This document shows positions 7,781 through 15,681 of a DNA stretch of 64,000 nucleotides, piece by piece. The stretch is from DATDFB01 sp035276475 (GTDB taxonomy: Bacteria > Acidobacteriota > Thermoanaerobaculia > Gp7-AA8). Numbering within the stretch: position 1 is the stretch's first letter; each line of letters begins with the position of its first letter. A program made the position numbers and the translations under genes. Location of the stretch: positions 1-64,000 of the forward strand of contig DATELQ010000162.1 in the NCBI GenBank assembly GCA_035276475.1, in the 5' to 3' direction. The notes beneath the pieces are model-generated. The model was not told where the DNA came from. It saw only the letters and a program-made list of their open reading frames with translations, and searched no databases.

Positions 7781-9540
7781 CCGACGAGAAGCGCAACCTC
7801 ATCGCCCAATGGGCGTTCGACACGCGCCCCGTCCTGCTGCGCTTCCACCTCTGGCTCGAGGACGTCGAAGTCGAGCGGAAGCAGCCCGGGCCCGTCTCCG
7901 CCGTGACGTTCACGCCGCGCGGCATCGCCCGCTGTCTGGCCATGACCTCCGCCGCGACGGCGCTCGGCACGCGCCTCTTCGGCAACTTCGGCGAAGGCAA
8001 GGGGAAAGACAAGAGCGCGTACAACCAGGTCAAGAAGTCGGCCGACGCGATCAGCGCGTATGTGATGAGCGAAGGGCTCTGGCACCTCACGCGCACGCTC
8101 CCCGAGAACCACGCCATCATGGTCTCCCTCGGCGAGGGGCTCATGCCGAAGGCCGGCGAGACGCCGGAGATGGGGGCGAACCCGCTGCTCGGCTTCGGCC
8201 GCGTCTATGCCCGCCCCGAGGTCGCGCGCATCGTCGACCGTCGCGTGCGGCGGCTGCTCAACGAGCCGGGACACACGTTCGAACAGTTCTATGAGTGGCT
8301 GCAGGACCGCGGCATCACGCTGTGGGGCGCCGCAGTCGACACGCTCGAGAACACGTCGCGCTTCGCCGAGGGGAAGACGACCGGGCCCATGGCCGTCTTT
8401 CACCTCTTCGATTCACCGTTGAAAATGGCCCGGCCGTACGAGTCGTACATGGGCTGCCTCACCGTGCCGCGGAGCGTGGCCGAGGCGGCGGAGCGGCAGT
8501 CGGTGCTGCTCGACTACCGCACGCCGCGCAAGCACGTCGTCGAGTGCATCGAGGCGGCGTATCCGGGCATCCAACGCGAGCACATCCACGTCTGGACGCT
8601 GCGCGGAAAGAGCCGCGCCGCGCGCCTCGGCAATCTGTGGCAGGAGTGGAACGACCTCGGCGCGCATCTCGTCGACGACGGCTGGCGCGCGCCGTCGGGA
8701 ATCGAAGTCTTTACCGACTCCGGCACGTACGCGCCGACGTTCCTCGTCGGGAGCTGGCGCGACGGCGACGGCGCGACGCACGTCTTCCTCTGCGACGGAT
8801 ACGCGGCGACGGCCGAGGCGATGCAGGCGGCCAGTCTCTGCGAAGTCCTCGACGTCGACGCCAGCATGGAAGTCTTCTCCTCAGTTTTCGAGCTGCCGTG
8901 CGACAAAGAAGGCGCGCTGATGCGGCTCGACCGCCGCGCGCCCGACTTCGCGCAACGGGTCAGCGCGCTCTTCGGACGCGAGCTCGACGCCGAGCACGTG
9001 CGCACGTACGCCGCGGCCATCGAAGAGCTGGAGACGTCGAACATCCCGAACGACGGCAAGCGCGTGCTCCGCGCCGACGATTTCCTTCCGCAGAAGGAGT
9101 GGAAGGTGCTGGCCAGCATCGGCTACATGTGCGACGACCCCTACACCGGCGCCCCCGGCATCGTCGAGGCCGGCGACGGCGTCTACCGCGTCACCACGTG
9201 CCTCGCCACGCGCCAGGCGCAGTCACGGATCACGTTCACGCTGCGGCTGATGGAGCCGATGCCTGTGGCGCGGCAGGTGTTCAGCCCGCTGCTCGTCCGC
9301 TTCCTGAACGGCGTCGACCACACCACGCGCGCCGTCAAGATCTCCGACTCCGGCCGCATCCGCAACGAATTGCAGACGATGTTCTCGCAAGCGCTCGAGC
9401 ATGACGGCGAGCGCATCCGCGTGCACTTCGACCGCGTGGATGAGCGCGTCATGCCGCGGCAGAGCCAGGAGGCAGTGCGGGACATTCTGCGCTGGTACAA
9501 GCAAGAGCATCCGGTGTGGTTCGATTGGCTTCAGATGTGA
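7777..9540 (+). CDS. Unrecognised cytoplasmic protein, 587 aa
   Basis: 587 residues from an ATG that overlaps the upstream stop (ATGA at 7777-7780). No signal peptide or membrane segment is visible. The protein is mixed alpha/beta and fairly rich in Trp, His and Cys, with notable segments AYPGIQREHIHVWTLRGKSRAARL, cut here after ~residue 285, and VFLCDGYAATAEAMQAASL at ~345-365. The latter looks like an enzyme core loop, but I cannot assign a family. Codon usage matches the neighbours. Tight coupling to the secreted protein upstream suggests joint expression, not necessarily joint function. Confidence 0.8.
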   Translation: MTDEKRNLIAQWAFDTRPVLLRFHLWLEDVEVERKQPGPVSAVTFTPRGIARCLAMTSAATALGTRLFGNFGEGKGKDKSAYNQVKKSADAISAYVMSEGLWHLTRTLPENHAIMVSLGEGLMPKAGETPEMGANPLLGFGRVYARPEVARIVDRRVRRLLNEPGHTFEQFYEWLQDRGITLWGAAVDTLENTSRFAEGKTTGPMAVFHLFDSPLKMARPYESYMGCLTVPRSVAEAAERQSVLLDYRTPRKHVVECIEAAYPGIQREHIHVWTLRGKSRAARLGNLWQEWNDLGAHLVDDGWRAPSGIEVFTDSGTYAPTFLVGSWRDGDGATHVFLCDGYAATAEAMQAASLCEVLDVDASMEVFSSVFELPCDKEGALMRLDRRAPDFAQRVSALFGRELDAEHVRTYAAAIEELETSNIPNDGKRVLRADDFLPQKEWKVLASIGYMCDDPYTGAPGIVEAGDGVYRVTTCLATRQAQSRITFTLRLMEPMPVARQVFSPLLVRFLNGVDHTTRAVKISDSGRIRNELQTMFSQALEHDGERIRVHFDRVDERVMPRQSQEAVRDILRWYKQEHPVWFDWLQM

Positions 9541-9591
9541 CTTCAAAGGCATGGTTCCTGCTCCAAATAACCGGCAGAGGAGAACGGAACT

Positions 9592-10608
9592 ATGCACAAA
9601 ACAAAGGTCTTCGCAGCAGCCGTGTTCGCTCTGCTCCTGGCTGCCGCCTGCGGCTCTTCGAGCCCCTTCGGCGACTACGGCAGCGGATCGAACAACAACC
9701 AGGCGTATGACGTCCGTGGCACGGTCGACTCGGTCGACACCTACAGCCACTCCATCTATCTATCGAACGCCAGCGGTTACAACACCTCGCTCGCCGGCAC
9801 CGGCGGGTACGGAAACACGGTCCGGGTGTACTACGACAACAACACCTCGGTCGTGTACCAGGGCCGCAACTTCCGTCCGGAGGATTTGCAGCGCGGCGAT
9901 CAGGTCACGGTGCACGTCGACAACTCCAACGGCACGCTGATGGCGCGCTCGATGGACGTTACGTATGACGTGAACAGCGGCATGGCCTCGTCGTCGCCGT
10001 ATCCGTCGTCGTCGCAGTACCCGTCGTCGTCGTATCCGACGTACGGCAACGGCTCGATGATCACCGGCACCGTGCGCGCGGTCGACACCAACCGCCGCAC
10101 CATCACTGTCGATCCGGGTTACGGCGGCTCGTACGTGACGGTCGACTACGCCACGAACACGCCGATCTACTTCAACGGCCGCACGTACGCGGCGGGCGAC
10201 CTCGAGGTCGGCGACCAGGTGAGCGTCCGCGTGAGCAACGGCGGCACGAGCCGCGTCGGCGCGCAGGACATCACCGTCACGCGGTCGATCAGCAGCAACA
10301 ACAGCGGTACGTACAACTCGTCGACGAACCTGCAGACGGTGCGCGGCACCGTGCGGTACATCGACGCCAACGCCCGCACGATCCAGCTGGAGTCGACGCA
10401 GTGGATGAACGGCTTCCAGACGAACACGGGCGGGAACACCATCACCATTCATTACGATCCGACGGCGCGCGTCGACGTGAGCGGGCAGCTCTATCCGCTC
10501 TCGAACCTCGAGCGCGGCGACGTGATCGACGTGGCTCTCGAGCCGAACGGCTCTTCGAATTTCCTCGCGCAGCGCATCACGCTGGTGCGCGACGTGCGGT
10601 CGCGGTAA
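9592..10608 (+). CDS. DUF5666-like lipoprotein with three repeat domains
   Basis: 338 residues. The N-terminus is a lipoprotein signal (FALLLAAACGSSS; lipobox LAAAC with Cys ~20). Three homologous OB-like repeats follow, each opening with G-T-V-x-x-V/I-D (VRGTVDSVDTYSH, ITGTVRAVDTNRR, VRGTVRYIDANAR) and closing with a GDxVxV strand, as in DUF5666. Repeats 1 and 2 are joined by a Ser/Pro/Tyr linker (~residues 125-150). A Shine-Dalgarno (AGAGGAG) precedes ATG 9592. It is probably anchored in the outer membrane or periplasm, function unknown. Its 3' end overlaps the convergent MFS gene by 32 bases. Confidence 0.85.
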   Translation: MHKTKVFAAAVFALLLAAACGSSSPFGDYGSGSNNNQAYDVRGTVDSVDTYSHSIYLSNASGYNTSLAGTGGYGNTVRVYYDNNTSVVYQGRNFRPEDLQRGDQVTVHVDNSNGTLMARSMDVTYDVNSGMASSSPYPSSSQYPSSSYPTYGNGSMITGTVRAVDTNRRTITVDPGYGGSYVTVDYATNTPIYFNGRTYAAGDLEVGDQVSVRVSNGGTSRVGAQDITVTRSISSNNSGTYNSSTNLQTVRGTVRYIDANARTIQLESTQWMNGFQTNTGGNTITIHYDPTARVDVSGQLYPLSNLERGDVIDVALEPNGSSNFLAQRITLVRDVRSR

Positions 10609-11797
10609 CGCTTTCGGGACGTGCGCGCCGGCTGCCCATCCAGAGGAACAGGGCGCCGGCCGCGCACGCCGCCGGACAGATCAAGAGAGCCCTCCCCAAT
10701 CCCCACCCATCGCTCAGTTTCCCGATCAGCGGCGAGCCGATGCCGTACGCAGTGATGTTGACGATGGAGAAGAAGATGCCGATGGCCAGGCCGCGCTGGC
10801 GTGGGCCGGCCATCTCGGTGATGTCGGCCGTGGCGGGGCCGACCCAGAGGATCGACAGTGCGTACAGCATCGCGTTGACGATGATGAGCGGCGCGACCTC
10901 GCGCACGTTCAGAAGCGCCAGCCAGAGCGGCGCGGAAAGGAACGCCGCCGTCGCGGTGAAGGCCATGCGCCGCTTCACGCGATCGGAGAGCCAGCCGCCG
11001 AGGATCATCGCCGGCATGCCGACGGCGATGGCCAGGATGCCGGCCGCCGTCCCGACGACGCCGAGCTTGAAGCCGCGCTCGCGCACGAAGTACGTCGCAC
11101 CCCAGATACCGAGGTTGTTCGAGGCCAGGCCGACGAGCGCGTAGCCGGCAAAGAGGTAGAGCAGCGGCGTGAGCGTGCGCCAGTCGGCCGATTCCTGCTT
11201 CGCGTCGGTGCGCCCGCGCTCCGGCTCGCGCAACGCGAAGACGAGCGCTGCGAGCACGAGACCGGGAAATCCGAGAAAGTAGAACGCGTAGCGCCAGCCC
11301 CACGTCTGCCCGATCCAGCCGCCGAGGAAGAAGGCGAGGCCGCCGCCGATCGAGATGCCGGAGGAGTAGATCGACTGCGACGTCGCCCGCATCCGCGGCG
11401 GGAAGTAGTCGCTGAGGAGCGACAGCGCCGCCGGGCCGAGCGTCGCCTCGCCGACGCCGACCATCATCCGGCAGAAGAAGATCGACCAGAAGCTGTGCGC
11501 GAAGCCGGTCAGCCCCGAGAACAAGCTCCACACCGCCAGGCCGCCGCCGATCAGGACCTTGCGCGGAACGCGGTCGGCGAGCGCGCCGAACGGCACGCCG
11601 AGGAGCGTGTAGAAGATGACGAAGGAGGTCGTGCCGAGAAGGGCGAGCTGCAGGTCGCTGAACGCCATCTCTTTCTTGATCGGCGTGAAGAGGATGTAGA
11701 TCAACGTGCGGTCGAGAAAGTTGAGGACGTAGACCGCGGTCAGGAGAGAGAGGGCGTACCACGAGTATGAGGGCGCTCGTTCCAAGTCGGACGACAT
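10577..11797 (-). CDS. Major facilitator superfamily transporter
   Basis: 406 residues with about 12 hydrophobic segments. The loop GALADRVPRKVLIGG after TM2 is MFS motif A. The N-terminal SWYALSLLTAVYVLNFLDRTLIY and overall layout resemble the sphingolipid-transporter/spinster-like or anion:H+ symporter branches, but the substrate is not predictable. ATG 11797 was preferred over an upstream in-frame start because the hydrophobic N-terminus begins just after it. Its start codon shares bases with an ATG on the opposite strand, so it is divergent from the aldolase gene with almost no spacer. Confidence 0.88.
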   Translation of the reverse strand: MSSDLERAPSYSWYALSLLTAVYVLNFLDRTLIYILFTPIKKEMAFSDLQLALLGTTSFVIFYTLLGVPFGALADRVPRKVLIGGGLAVWSLFSGLTGFAHSFWSIFFCRMMVGVGEATLGPAALSLLSDYFPPRMRATSQSIYSSGISIGGGLAFFLGGWIGQTWGWRYAFYFLGFPGLVLAALVFALREPERGRTDAKQESADWRTLTPLLYLFAGYALVGLASNNLGIWGATYFVRERGFKLGVVGTAAGILAIAVGMPAMILGGWLSDRVKRRMAFTATAAFLSAPLWLALLNVREVAPLIIVNAMLYALSILWVGPATADITEMAGPRQRGLAIGIFFSIVNITAYGIGSPLIGKLSDGWGLGRALLICPAACAAGALFLWMGSRRARPESVTATARRAPA

Positions 11798-11809
11798 GGC
11801 GGCGGAGTT

Positions 11810-11815
11810 TATACA
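11810..11815 (+). promoter_or_regulatory. Putative -10 box (TATACA) for the class II aldolase
   Basis: TATACA lies 10 bases before GTG 11826, with no Shine-Dalgarno between. This spacing places the transcript start at the GTG and is one reason for choosing it over the ATG at 11796. Confidence 0.45.
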
Positions 11816-11825
11816 ATGCCGCGCC

Positions 11826-12461
11826 GTGAACGAGTACCGCATCAAGCAGACGATGGTCCGCGTGGCGCGGCGGCTCGATCAGAAGGGGATTCTGACGTCG
11901 ACGGATGGCAATCTCTCGGCGCTCCTCGACGACGGCGGCACGCTGATCACGCCGAGCGGCTCGTGCAAAGGGGAGCTGCAGCCGGAGCAGATCGTGCGTC
12001 TTTTCCGCGACGGCTCTCCGCGCCACGGCAAGCCGTCGTCGGAGGTCGCGCTGCACCGGATGATCTACGCGAAACGGCCCGACGTGCGCGCGATCATCCA
12101 CGCGCACCCTCCGTACGCAACGGCGTACGCGGTCGCGGGGATCGCGCTCGATCAGCCGATTCTCTCCGAGGCAATCTTGACGCTGGGGCGCGTGCCGGTG
12201 GCGTCGTACGCGATGCCGACCGCGGAGGAGCTCGCCCGCAGCGTGGAGCCGCTCGTCGAAGGCCACGACGCGGTGCTGCTCCGCTTCCACGGCGCGGTCT
12301 GTTTCGCGCGCGACCTCGAGCAAGCCGGCTATCTGATGGAGACTCTCGAGCACGTCGCGCACATCGATCACATCCGCCGCATCCTCGGAGCGAACGATCT
12401 GATCCCGCCGCACGAGGTGGCGCGTCTCGAGGAGCTGCGCGCGGCGATGCGCGCTAGGTAG
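11826..12461 (+). CDS. Class II aldolase/adducin family protein (fuculose-phosphate aldolase-like)
   Basis: 211 residues. Family landmarks are present: STDGNLSALL (phosphate-binding loop), ITPSG, SSEVALH with the catalytic Glu, and AIIHAHPPYAT supplying two metal-binding His, plus a third His near LRFHGAVCFA. The enzyme should act on a phosphorylated sugar (L-fuculose-1-phosphate or similar), releasing DHAP with a divalent metal; the exact substrate is open. GTG 11826 (VNEYRIKQTM) was chosen because family proteins begin here and a -10-like box lies 10 bases upstream. The stop codon is inside a short palindromic repeat. Confidence 0.87.
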   Translation: MNEYRIKQTMVRVARRLDQKGILTSTDGNLSALLDDGGTLITPSGSCKGELQPEQIVRLFRDGSPRHGKPSSEVALHRMIYAKRPDVRAIIHAHPPYATAYAVAGIALDQPILSEAILTLGRVPVASYAMPTAEELARSVEPLVEGHDAVLLRFHGAVCFARDLEQAGYLMETLEHVAHIDHIRRILGANDLIPPHEVARLEELRAAMRAR

Positions 12462-12482
12462 GGGCGCACAGCGTGCGCCTAC
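12458..12482. repeat. Dispersed short palindrome, copy 1
   Basis: GTAGGGGCGCAC-AGC-GTGCGCCTAC type inverted repeat (7-bp GGCGCAC/GTGCGCC arms). It contains the aldolase stop (TAG 12459-12461) and the stop of the convergent gene (TAG, 12481-12479). It may act as a bidirectional terminator. Related copies lie at ~60501 and 63111. Confidence 0.6.
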
Positions 12483-13180
12483 ATCGCGCGCTGCAACGCG
12501 CGGATGACGAAGCTCGCCGCGCCGTCCGCGACCTCGATCCACTCCGCGGTGATGTCCTCGACGCGCGGGTCGAGCCCGTCGTCGTGCATCGGATGGATGA
12601 CGGTCGTCCGCCCGCGCGCGATTTCCTCACGTAGCTCGAAGAGCCGCCGCAGCGCCGCCGTCCGTCCCGCAATCGCCTCGACTGCCTCCGCGAGTCTGAG
12701 GATCGACGTCTCCTCGTCCTCCGGGCCGCGCGCGAGGTGCAGAAGCTGAAAGAGCGCCGCCGCGGCGCCGCCCGTCGCGAGTTGTTGCGTGCCGATCTGC
12801 AGACCGTCGTACCACGCGGTGACTTTGTCGATCGGCACCTGCTCGAGCTCCGACGCGTACGTGAAGAGCCGCGCGCTGAAGGTGACGTCGCGGACGCGCG
12901 ACTCGCCGCCGGTCACGGAGATGATTCCGGCAAACGAGCCTGGCGTCGAGAGGTTCAGCAGCAGAAAGACGTCGTGGAAGAAAAGCTCGACGTACGCGGG
13001 CGCGTCGCGGCGGTCGAAGTCGCCCTCGACGTCGACGGCGATGCGGATCTCCGGCGTCGACAGTTGCGTTGGCCACTCCGCGGCGACGCGCACGTTGCCG
13101 TACACACGCTCGCGCACGACGTCGTGCGGCACGGCGGCGTCGTCGCGCACGATCTCCACCTCGAATTGCATTTGGTTCAT
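12479..13180 (-). CDS. Hypothetical protein, 233 aa
   Basis: ATG 13178-13180 follows a GGAGGGG Shine-Dalgarno. The N-terminal half (residues ~1-110) is beta-rich with acidic stretches (RIAVDVEGDFDRRD) and a hydrophobic FFHDVFLLLNLS segment too short and polar to be a clear membrane anchor. The C-terminal half is helical (EDEETSILRLAEAVEAIAG). No signal peptide is visible. I recognise no family. It converges on the aldolase gene with only a palindrome between, and diverges from the metallopeptidase gene. Confidence 0.75.
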   Translation of the reverse strand: MNQMQFEVEIVRDDAAVPHDVVRERVYGNVRVAAEWPTQLSTPEIRIAVDVEGDFDRRDAPAYVELFFHDVFLLLNLSTPGSFAGIISVTGGESRVRDVTFSARLFTYASELEQVPIDKVTAWYDGLQIGTQQLATGGAAAALFQLLHLARGPEDEETSILRLAEAVEAIAGRTAALRRLFELREEIARGRTTVIHPMHDDGLDPRVEDITAEWIEVADGAASFVIRALQRAM

Positions 13181-13329
13181 GGTCAACCCCTCCGCGCAAG
13201 AGGATGTCGCCGCGCCGCCATTTCCGTCGAGTTTCTACGCGCCGTGCACCCCCGTCCCTCGGAGGCCTCATCATCTCGCTGAAACGATCTACGCGACGTG
13301 GACACCATAAAGAGAGGAGAACTGCCGCC

Positions 13330-14802
13330 ATGGCCGCATCGAAGAAGTCGTCGAAGAAAAAACCGTCGAAGAAAAAGAAGCCGACCGCCGCGCCGGCAGT
13401 GCTGGCGTGGGAGGACGATCCGCTGTCGTTGCCGAGCGCGTCGCCGGTGCAACGACCCGTCCCGAATGTGAGCGACACGCGCCTGGCGATCCGCATCGAA
13501 GGGCCGAAGCCGGCGCCGAAGATTTATCCGCGCGGCACGAAGGAGTTCCGCTACTGGACCACGGCCGAGGCGCTGCGGCGGGCGGCGGATTTCTGGGGAG
13601 GGATTCTCCCGGGCGCGTTCACGTGGCAGGTCGGCAGCCAGCTCCCCGTGCATCTCGACGAGGGCGTCGACCTCAACGCGTTCTACACGCGCGGCGGCGG
13701 CGGCGATCTTCCCGGCCTGAACTTCTTTCACGAGACCGTGGACGGCACGACGTATTTCTCCGCAGAGAGTCCGGAGGTGACGTGCCATGAATTCGGACAC
13801 GCGGTGCTCGACGCGCTGCGGCCCGAGCTCTTCAACGTGGCATTCGCCGAGGCGGCGGCGTTCCACGAGTCGTTCGGCGACATGACGGCGATTCTCAGCG
13901 TGCTGCAGCTGCAGTCGATGCGCGTCGACGTGATCGGCGCGACGGGCGGGAAGCTCGCGCGCAACTCGCGCGTGTCGCGCCTCGCCGAGCAGCTCGGCTT
14001 CGCCATCCGCTTCAGCCATCCCGACCTGGTCGACGCCGACTCGCTGCGCAACGCCGCGAATACGTTTTTCTACCGCGACCCGCAGCAGCTCCCACCGAGC
14101 GCGCCCGCGACGCTGCTGTCGTCGGAGCCGCACTCGTTCTCCCGCGTGTTCACGGCCGCGTTCCTCGAGATTCTTGCCGGGATTTTCACCGCGCAAGGAA
14201 CGCCCGGGAGCGAGCAGCAGCTGCTCGATTCGACGAAGATCGCCGGGCAGCTGCTCAGCGGCGCAGTGATGGAAGCGCCGGTGGTGCCGGCGTACTACAG
14301 CCAGGTCGCCGCACATTTCCTGAGCGTGGACGCGGCGCAGTTCGCGAAAAAGTACCGCGACATCGTCAAGGCCGCATTCGTCCGCCACGGCATCTTGTCG
14401 CTCGACGCCGCATCGTCTGGCGTAACCGACGCGCAGATGAAGGCCGCGCCGCGCGCCTTCGCTGCAGCCGCCGCCGACCGCCGCACGCAGACGATGGCAC
14501 TCCCGGCGAAGCGCTTCGGCCTCGACACGCTGGTCGTGGCCGCGCCGGCGAGCGCTCCGCGCTTCGCCGTCGCCCCCGCCGCCCCGAGCATCGGCGAGCT
14601 CCCGACGCCGAGCCGCGAGACGGCTGCCGAGTCGTTCGTCGAAGACCTCTTCCGCCGCGGCCGCATCGAGATGCACGACCACGGCGACCCCGATGCGCGC
14701 GTCTGCCAGCCGTTCACCCGCAAGACGCACGAGCTGGTCGGAAATGACAACGGCGTCGAGCTGCAGCGCCGCTTCTTCGACTGCGGGTTTACGATGTGGT
14801 GA
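13330..14802 (+). CDS. HEFGH zinc metallopeptidase-like protein with Lys-rich head
   Basis: 490 residues. The first ~18 residues are Lys/Ser-rich (KKSSKKKPSKKKKP), with no signal peptide. Residues 153-157 are HEFGH and ~25 residues later EAAAFHESFGD supplies an acidic third ligand, the arrangement of thermolysin-type gluzincins (HExxH...E). Peptidase activity is therefore plausible, but substrate and localisation are unknown; the basic head could bind nucleic acid or membrane instead of directing export. ATG 13330 has an upstream GAGAGGAG Shine-Dalgarno. The short gene 2 bases downstream also begins with a basic tail, so the pair is probably co-expressed. Confidence 0.8.
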   Translation: MAASKKSSKKKPSKKKKPTAAPAVLAWEDDPLSLPSASPVQRPVPNVSDTRLAIRIEGPKPAPKIYPRGTKEFRYWTTAEALRRAADFWGGILPGAFTWQVGSQLPVHLDEGVDLNAFYTRGGGGDLPGLNFFHETVDGTTYFSAESPEVTCHEFGHAVLDALRPELFNVAFAEAAAFHESFGDMTAILSVLQLQSMRVDVIGATGGKLARNSRVSRLAEQLGFAIRFSHPDLVDADSLRNAANTFFYRDPQQLPPSAPATLLSSEPHSFSRVFTAAFLEILAGIFTAQGTPGSEQQLLDSTKIAGQLLSGAVMEAPVVPAYYSQVAAHFLSVDAAQFAKKYRDIVKAAFVRHGILSLDAASSGVTDAQMKAAPRAFAAAAADRRTQTMALPAKRFGLDTLVVAAPASAPRFAVAPAAPSIGELPTPSRETAAESFVEDLFRRGRIEMHDHGDPDARVCQPFTRKTHELVGNDNGVELQRRFFDCGFTMW

Positions 14803-14804
14803 GC

Positions 14805-15023
14805 ATGCCTGCCAAAAAGCGCGCCCCCCGCAAGCGCCCCCCCTCCTCCGCCGCTGCCGCGGCGGAGGAGAAGTTCACGCAAGATGTGCTGACCCGCGGC
14901 GAAGCCGCCCACCCGACCGCCGAGGGCAAGCTGCCGCTCAGCGCGACGCACGAGATCGTCGAGGAGGATCCGAAGGATCCGACGAAGACGAAGATCGTGC
15001 GGAGAAGGTTCAAGATGTATTGA
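14805..15023 (+). CDS. Small basic hypothetical protein, 72 aa
   Basis: ATG 14805 lies 2 bases after the metallopeptidase stop. The first third is basic and Pro/Ala-rich (MPAKKRAPRKRPP), the middle neutral to acidic, and the end returns to basic (KTKIVRRRFKMY). No domain is recognised. Position and the shared Lys/Arg-rich start suggest it is a co-translated partner of the upstream protein. Being short, it is less certain than its neighbours, but its codon bias matches. Confidence 0.6.
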   Translation: MPAKKRAPRKRPPSSAAAAAEEKFTQDVLTRGEAAHPTAEGKLPLSATHEIVEEDPKDPTKTKIVRRRFKMY

Positions 15024-15046
15024 GGCGACGTCCTACTAATTAACCG

Positions 15047-15289
15047 ATGATTGCACGCACCATTCGCATCCCAGCAGCGCTCCGCAAGAGAATCGCAGCG
15101 GATGCGGGACGGTGTGGCAGGAGTTTCGAGGGGCAGGTGATCGCCTTGTTGCGCCGGCATTACGGCGAGGATGTCGATATCGCTCCGGGGCCAGCCCGGA
15201 TTCTTGCCCTAGCAGTTGCCAGTCTCGCCGATATTCCGGCTTCGCAACAGGCCCTGCTTACCCGAACGCTCCGCGAGCGAGAACGCTGA
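15047..15289 (+). CDS. Ribbon-helix-helix-type antitoxin-like protein
   Basis: 80 residues. The opening strand MIARTIRIPAALRKRIAADAG followed by a helix and RSFEGQVIALLRRHY fits the beta-alpha-alpha layout of RHH antitoxins (FitA/VapB class). It is followed 4 bases later by a VapC relic, which supports an antitoxin identity. Local base composition is less GC-biased than the flanking genes, fitting acquired DNA. If the toxin is dead, this may be an orphan regulator. Confidence 0.6.
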   Translation: MIARTIRIPAALRKRIAADAGRCGRSFEGQVIALLRRHYGEDVDIAPGPARILALAVASLADIPASQQALLTRTLRERER

Positions 15290-15293
15290 GCCG

Positions 15294-15418
15294 ATGGATC
15301 GTGAGCCCGTCGCACTCGATACCGACACGTTGTCGGACTTCGGGCGAGAAACAAGCGCGACTTCGAGCGACTCTCGAAGGCATCCGGTATCGCTCTTCGA
15401 CTCGTTGATTGGTCCTGA
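15294..15418 (+). pseudogene. VapC (PIN-domain toxin) relic with internal out-of-frame deletion
   Basis: The first frame gives MDREPVALDTDTLSDFGR, a PIN-domain N-terminus containing the first catalytic Asp. From ~15350 a different frame gives NKRDFERLSKASG...LRLVDW followed by TGA at 15416-15418, which matches a VapC C-terminus (NTRDFER..GLRLEDW pattern). About 80-90 residues of the PIN core are missing and the halves are out of frame. It is therefore a dead toxin. It sits between its likely antitoxin and a tRNA-Thr gene. Confidence 0.6.
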
Positions 15419-15447
15419 TGACGCCGCAGCGATGACAAGGAGAGGAC

Positions 15448-15523
15448 TGGAGCCGTTGGCCGGATTTGAACCGGCGACCTGCTGATTACGAATCAGCTGC
15501 TCTGCCAACTGAGCTACAACGGC
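15448..15523 (-). tRNA. tRNA-Thr (anticodon CGT)
   Basis: On the minus strand the acceptor stem GCCGTTG (15523-15517) pairs with CAACGGC (15458-15452). The anticodon loop TTCGTAA is flanked by a GCTGA/TCAGC stem, giving anticodon CGT (Thr, ACG codons). The T arm contains GGTTCAAATCC. CCA is encoded in the DNA (tgg at 15448-15450). Total 76 nt. Confidence 0.95.
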
Positions 15524-15603
15524 TTTCTGGCGAGGGCCCTGGAGAACAGGGCGGCGCGCGATTCTATTCGCCTCCCACCCCGGTGTAAACTCCCGCCGCC
15601 CTG

Positions 15604-15680
15604 GCGCCCTTAGCTCAACTGGACAGAGCAGCGGACTTCGGATCCGCCGGTTGGGGGTTCGAATCCCTCAGGGCGCGCCA
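15604..15680 (+). tRNA. tRNA-Arg (anticodon TCG)
   Basis: Acceptor GCGCCCT (15604-15610) pairs with AGGGCGC (15670-15676), with discriminator G and encoded CCA (15678-15680). The anticodon loop CTTCGGA within a GCGGA/TCCGC stem gives TCG (Arg). The T loop has GGTTCGAATCC. Total 77 nt. The final A of CCA is also the first base of an ATG. Confidence 0.95.
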
Positions 15681-15681
15681 T

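Noticed and set aside
9988..10047. TCG-rich, CRISPR-like repeat pattern
   Set aside because: This is a Ser/Pro/Tyr-coding linker of the DUF5666-like lipoprotein with codon-sized repeats and no spacers.
11795..11798. ATG at 11796 as the class II aldolase start
   Set aside because: It would add ten residues (MAAEFIQCRA) not seen in family proteins and overlaps the divergent MFS start. GTG 11826 has a -10-like box at the right distance.
15448..15680. Integrative element with attachment sites at the two tRNA genes
   Set aside because: No integrase, no repeated tRNA 3' end, and the region downstream is ordinary chromosomal sequence. Only the truncated flanking genes hint at past activity.
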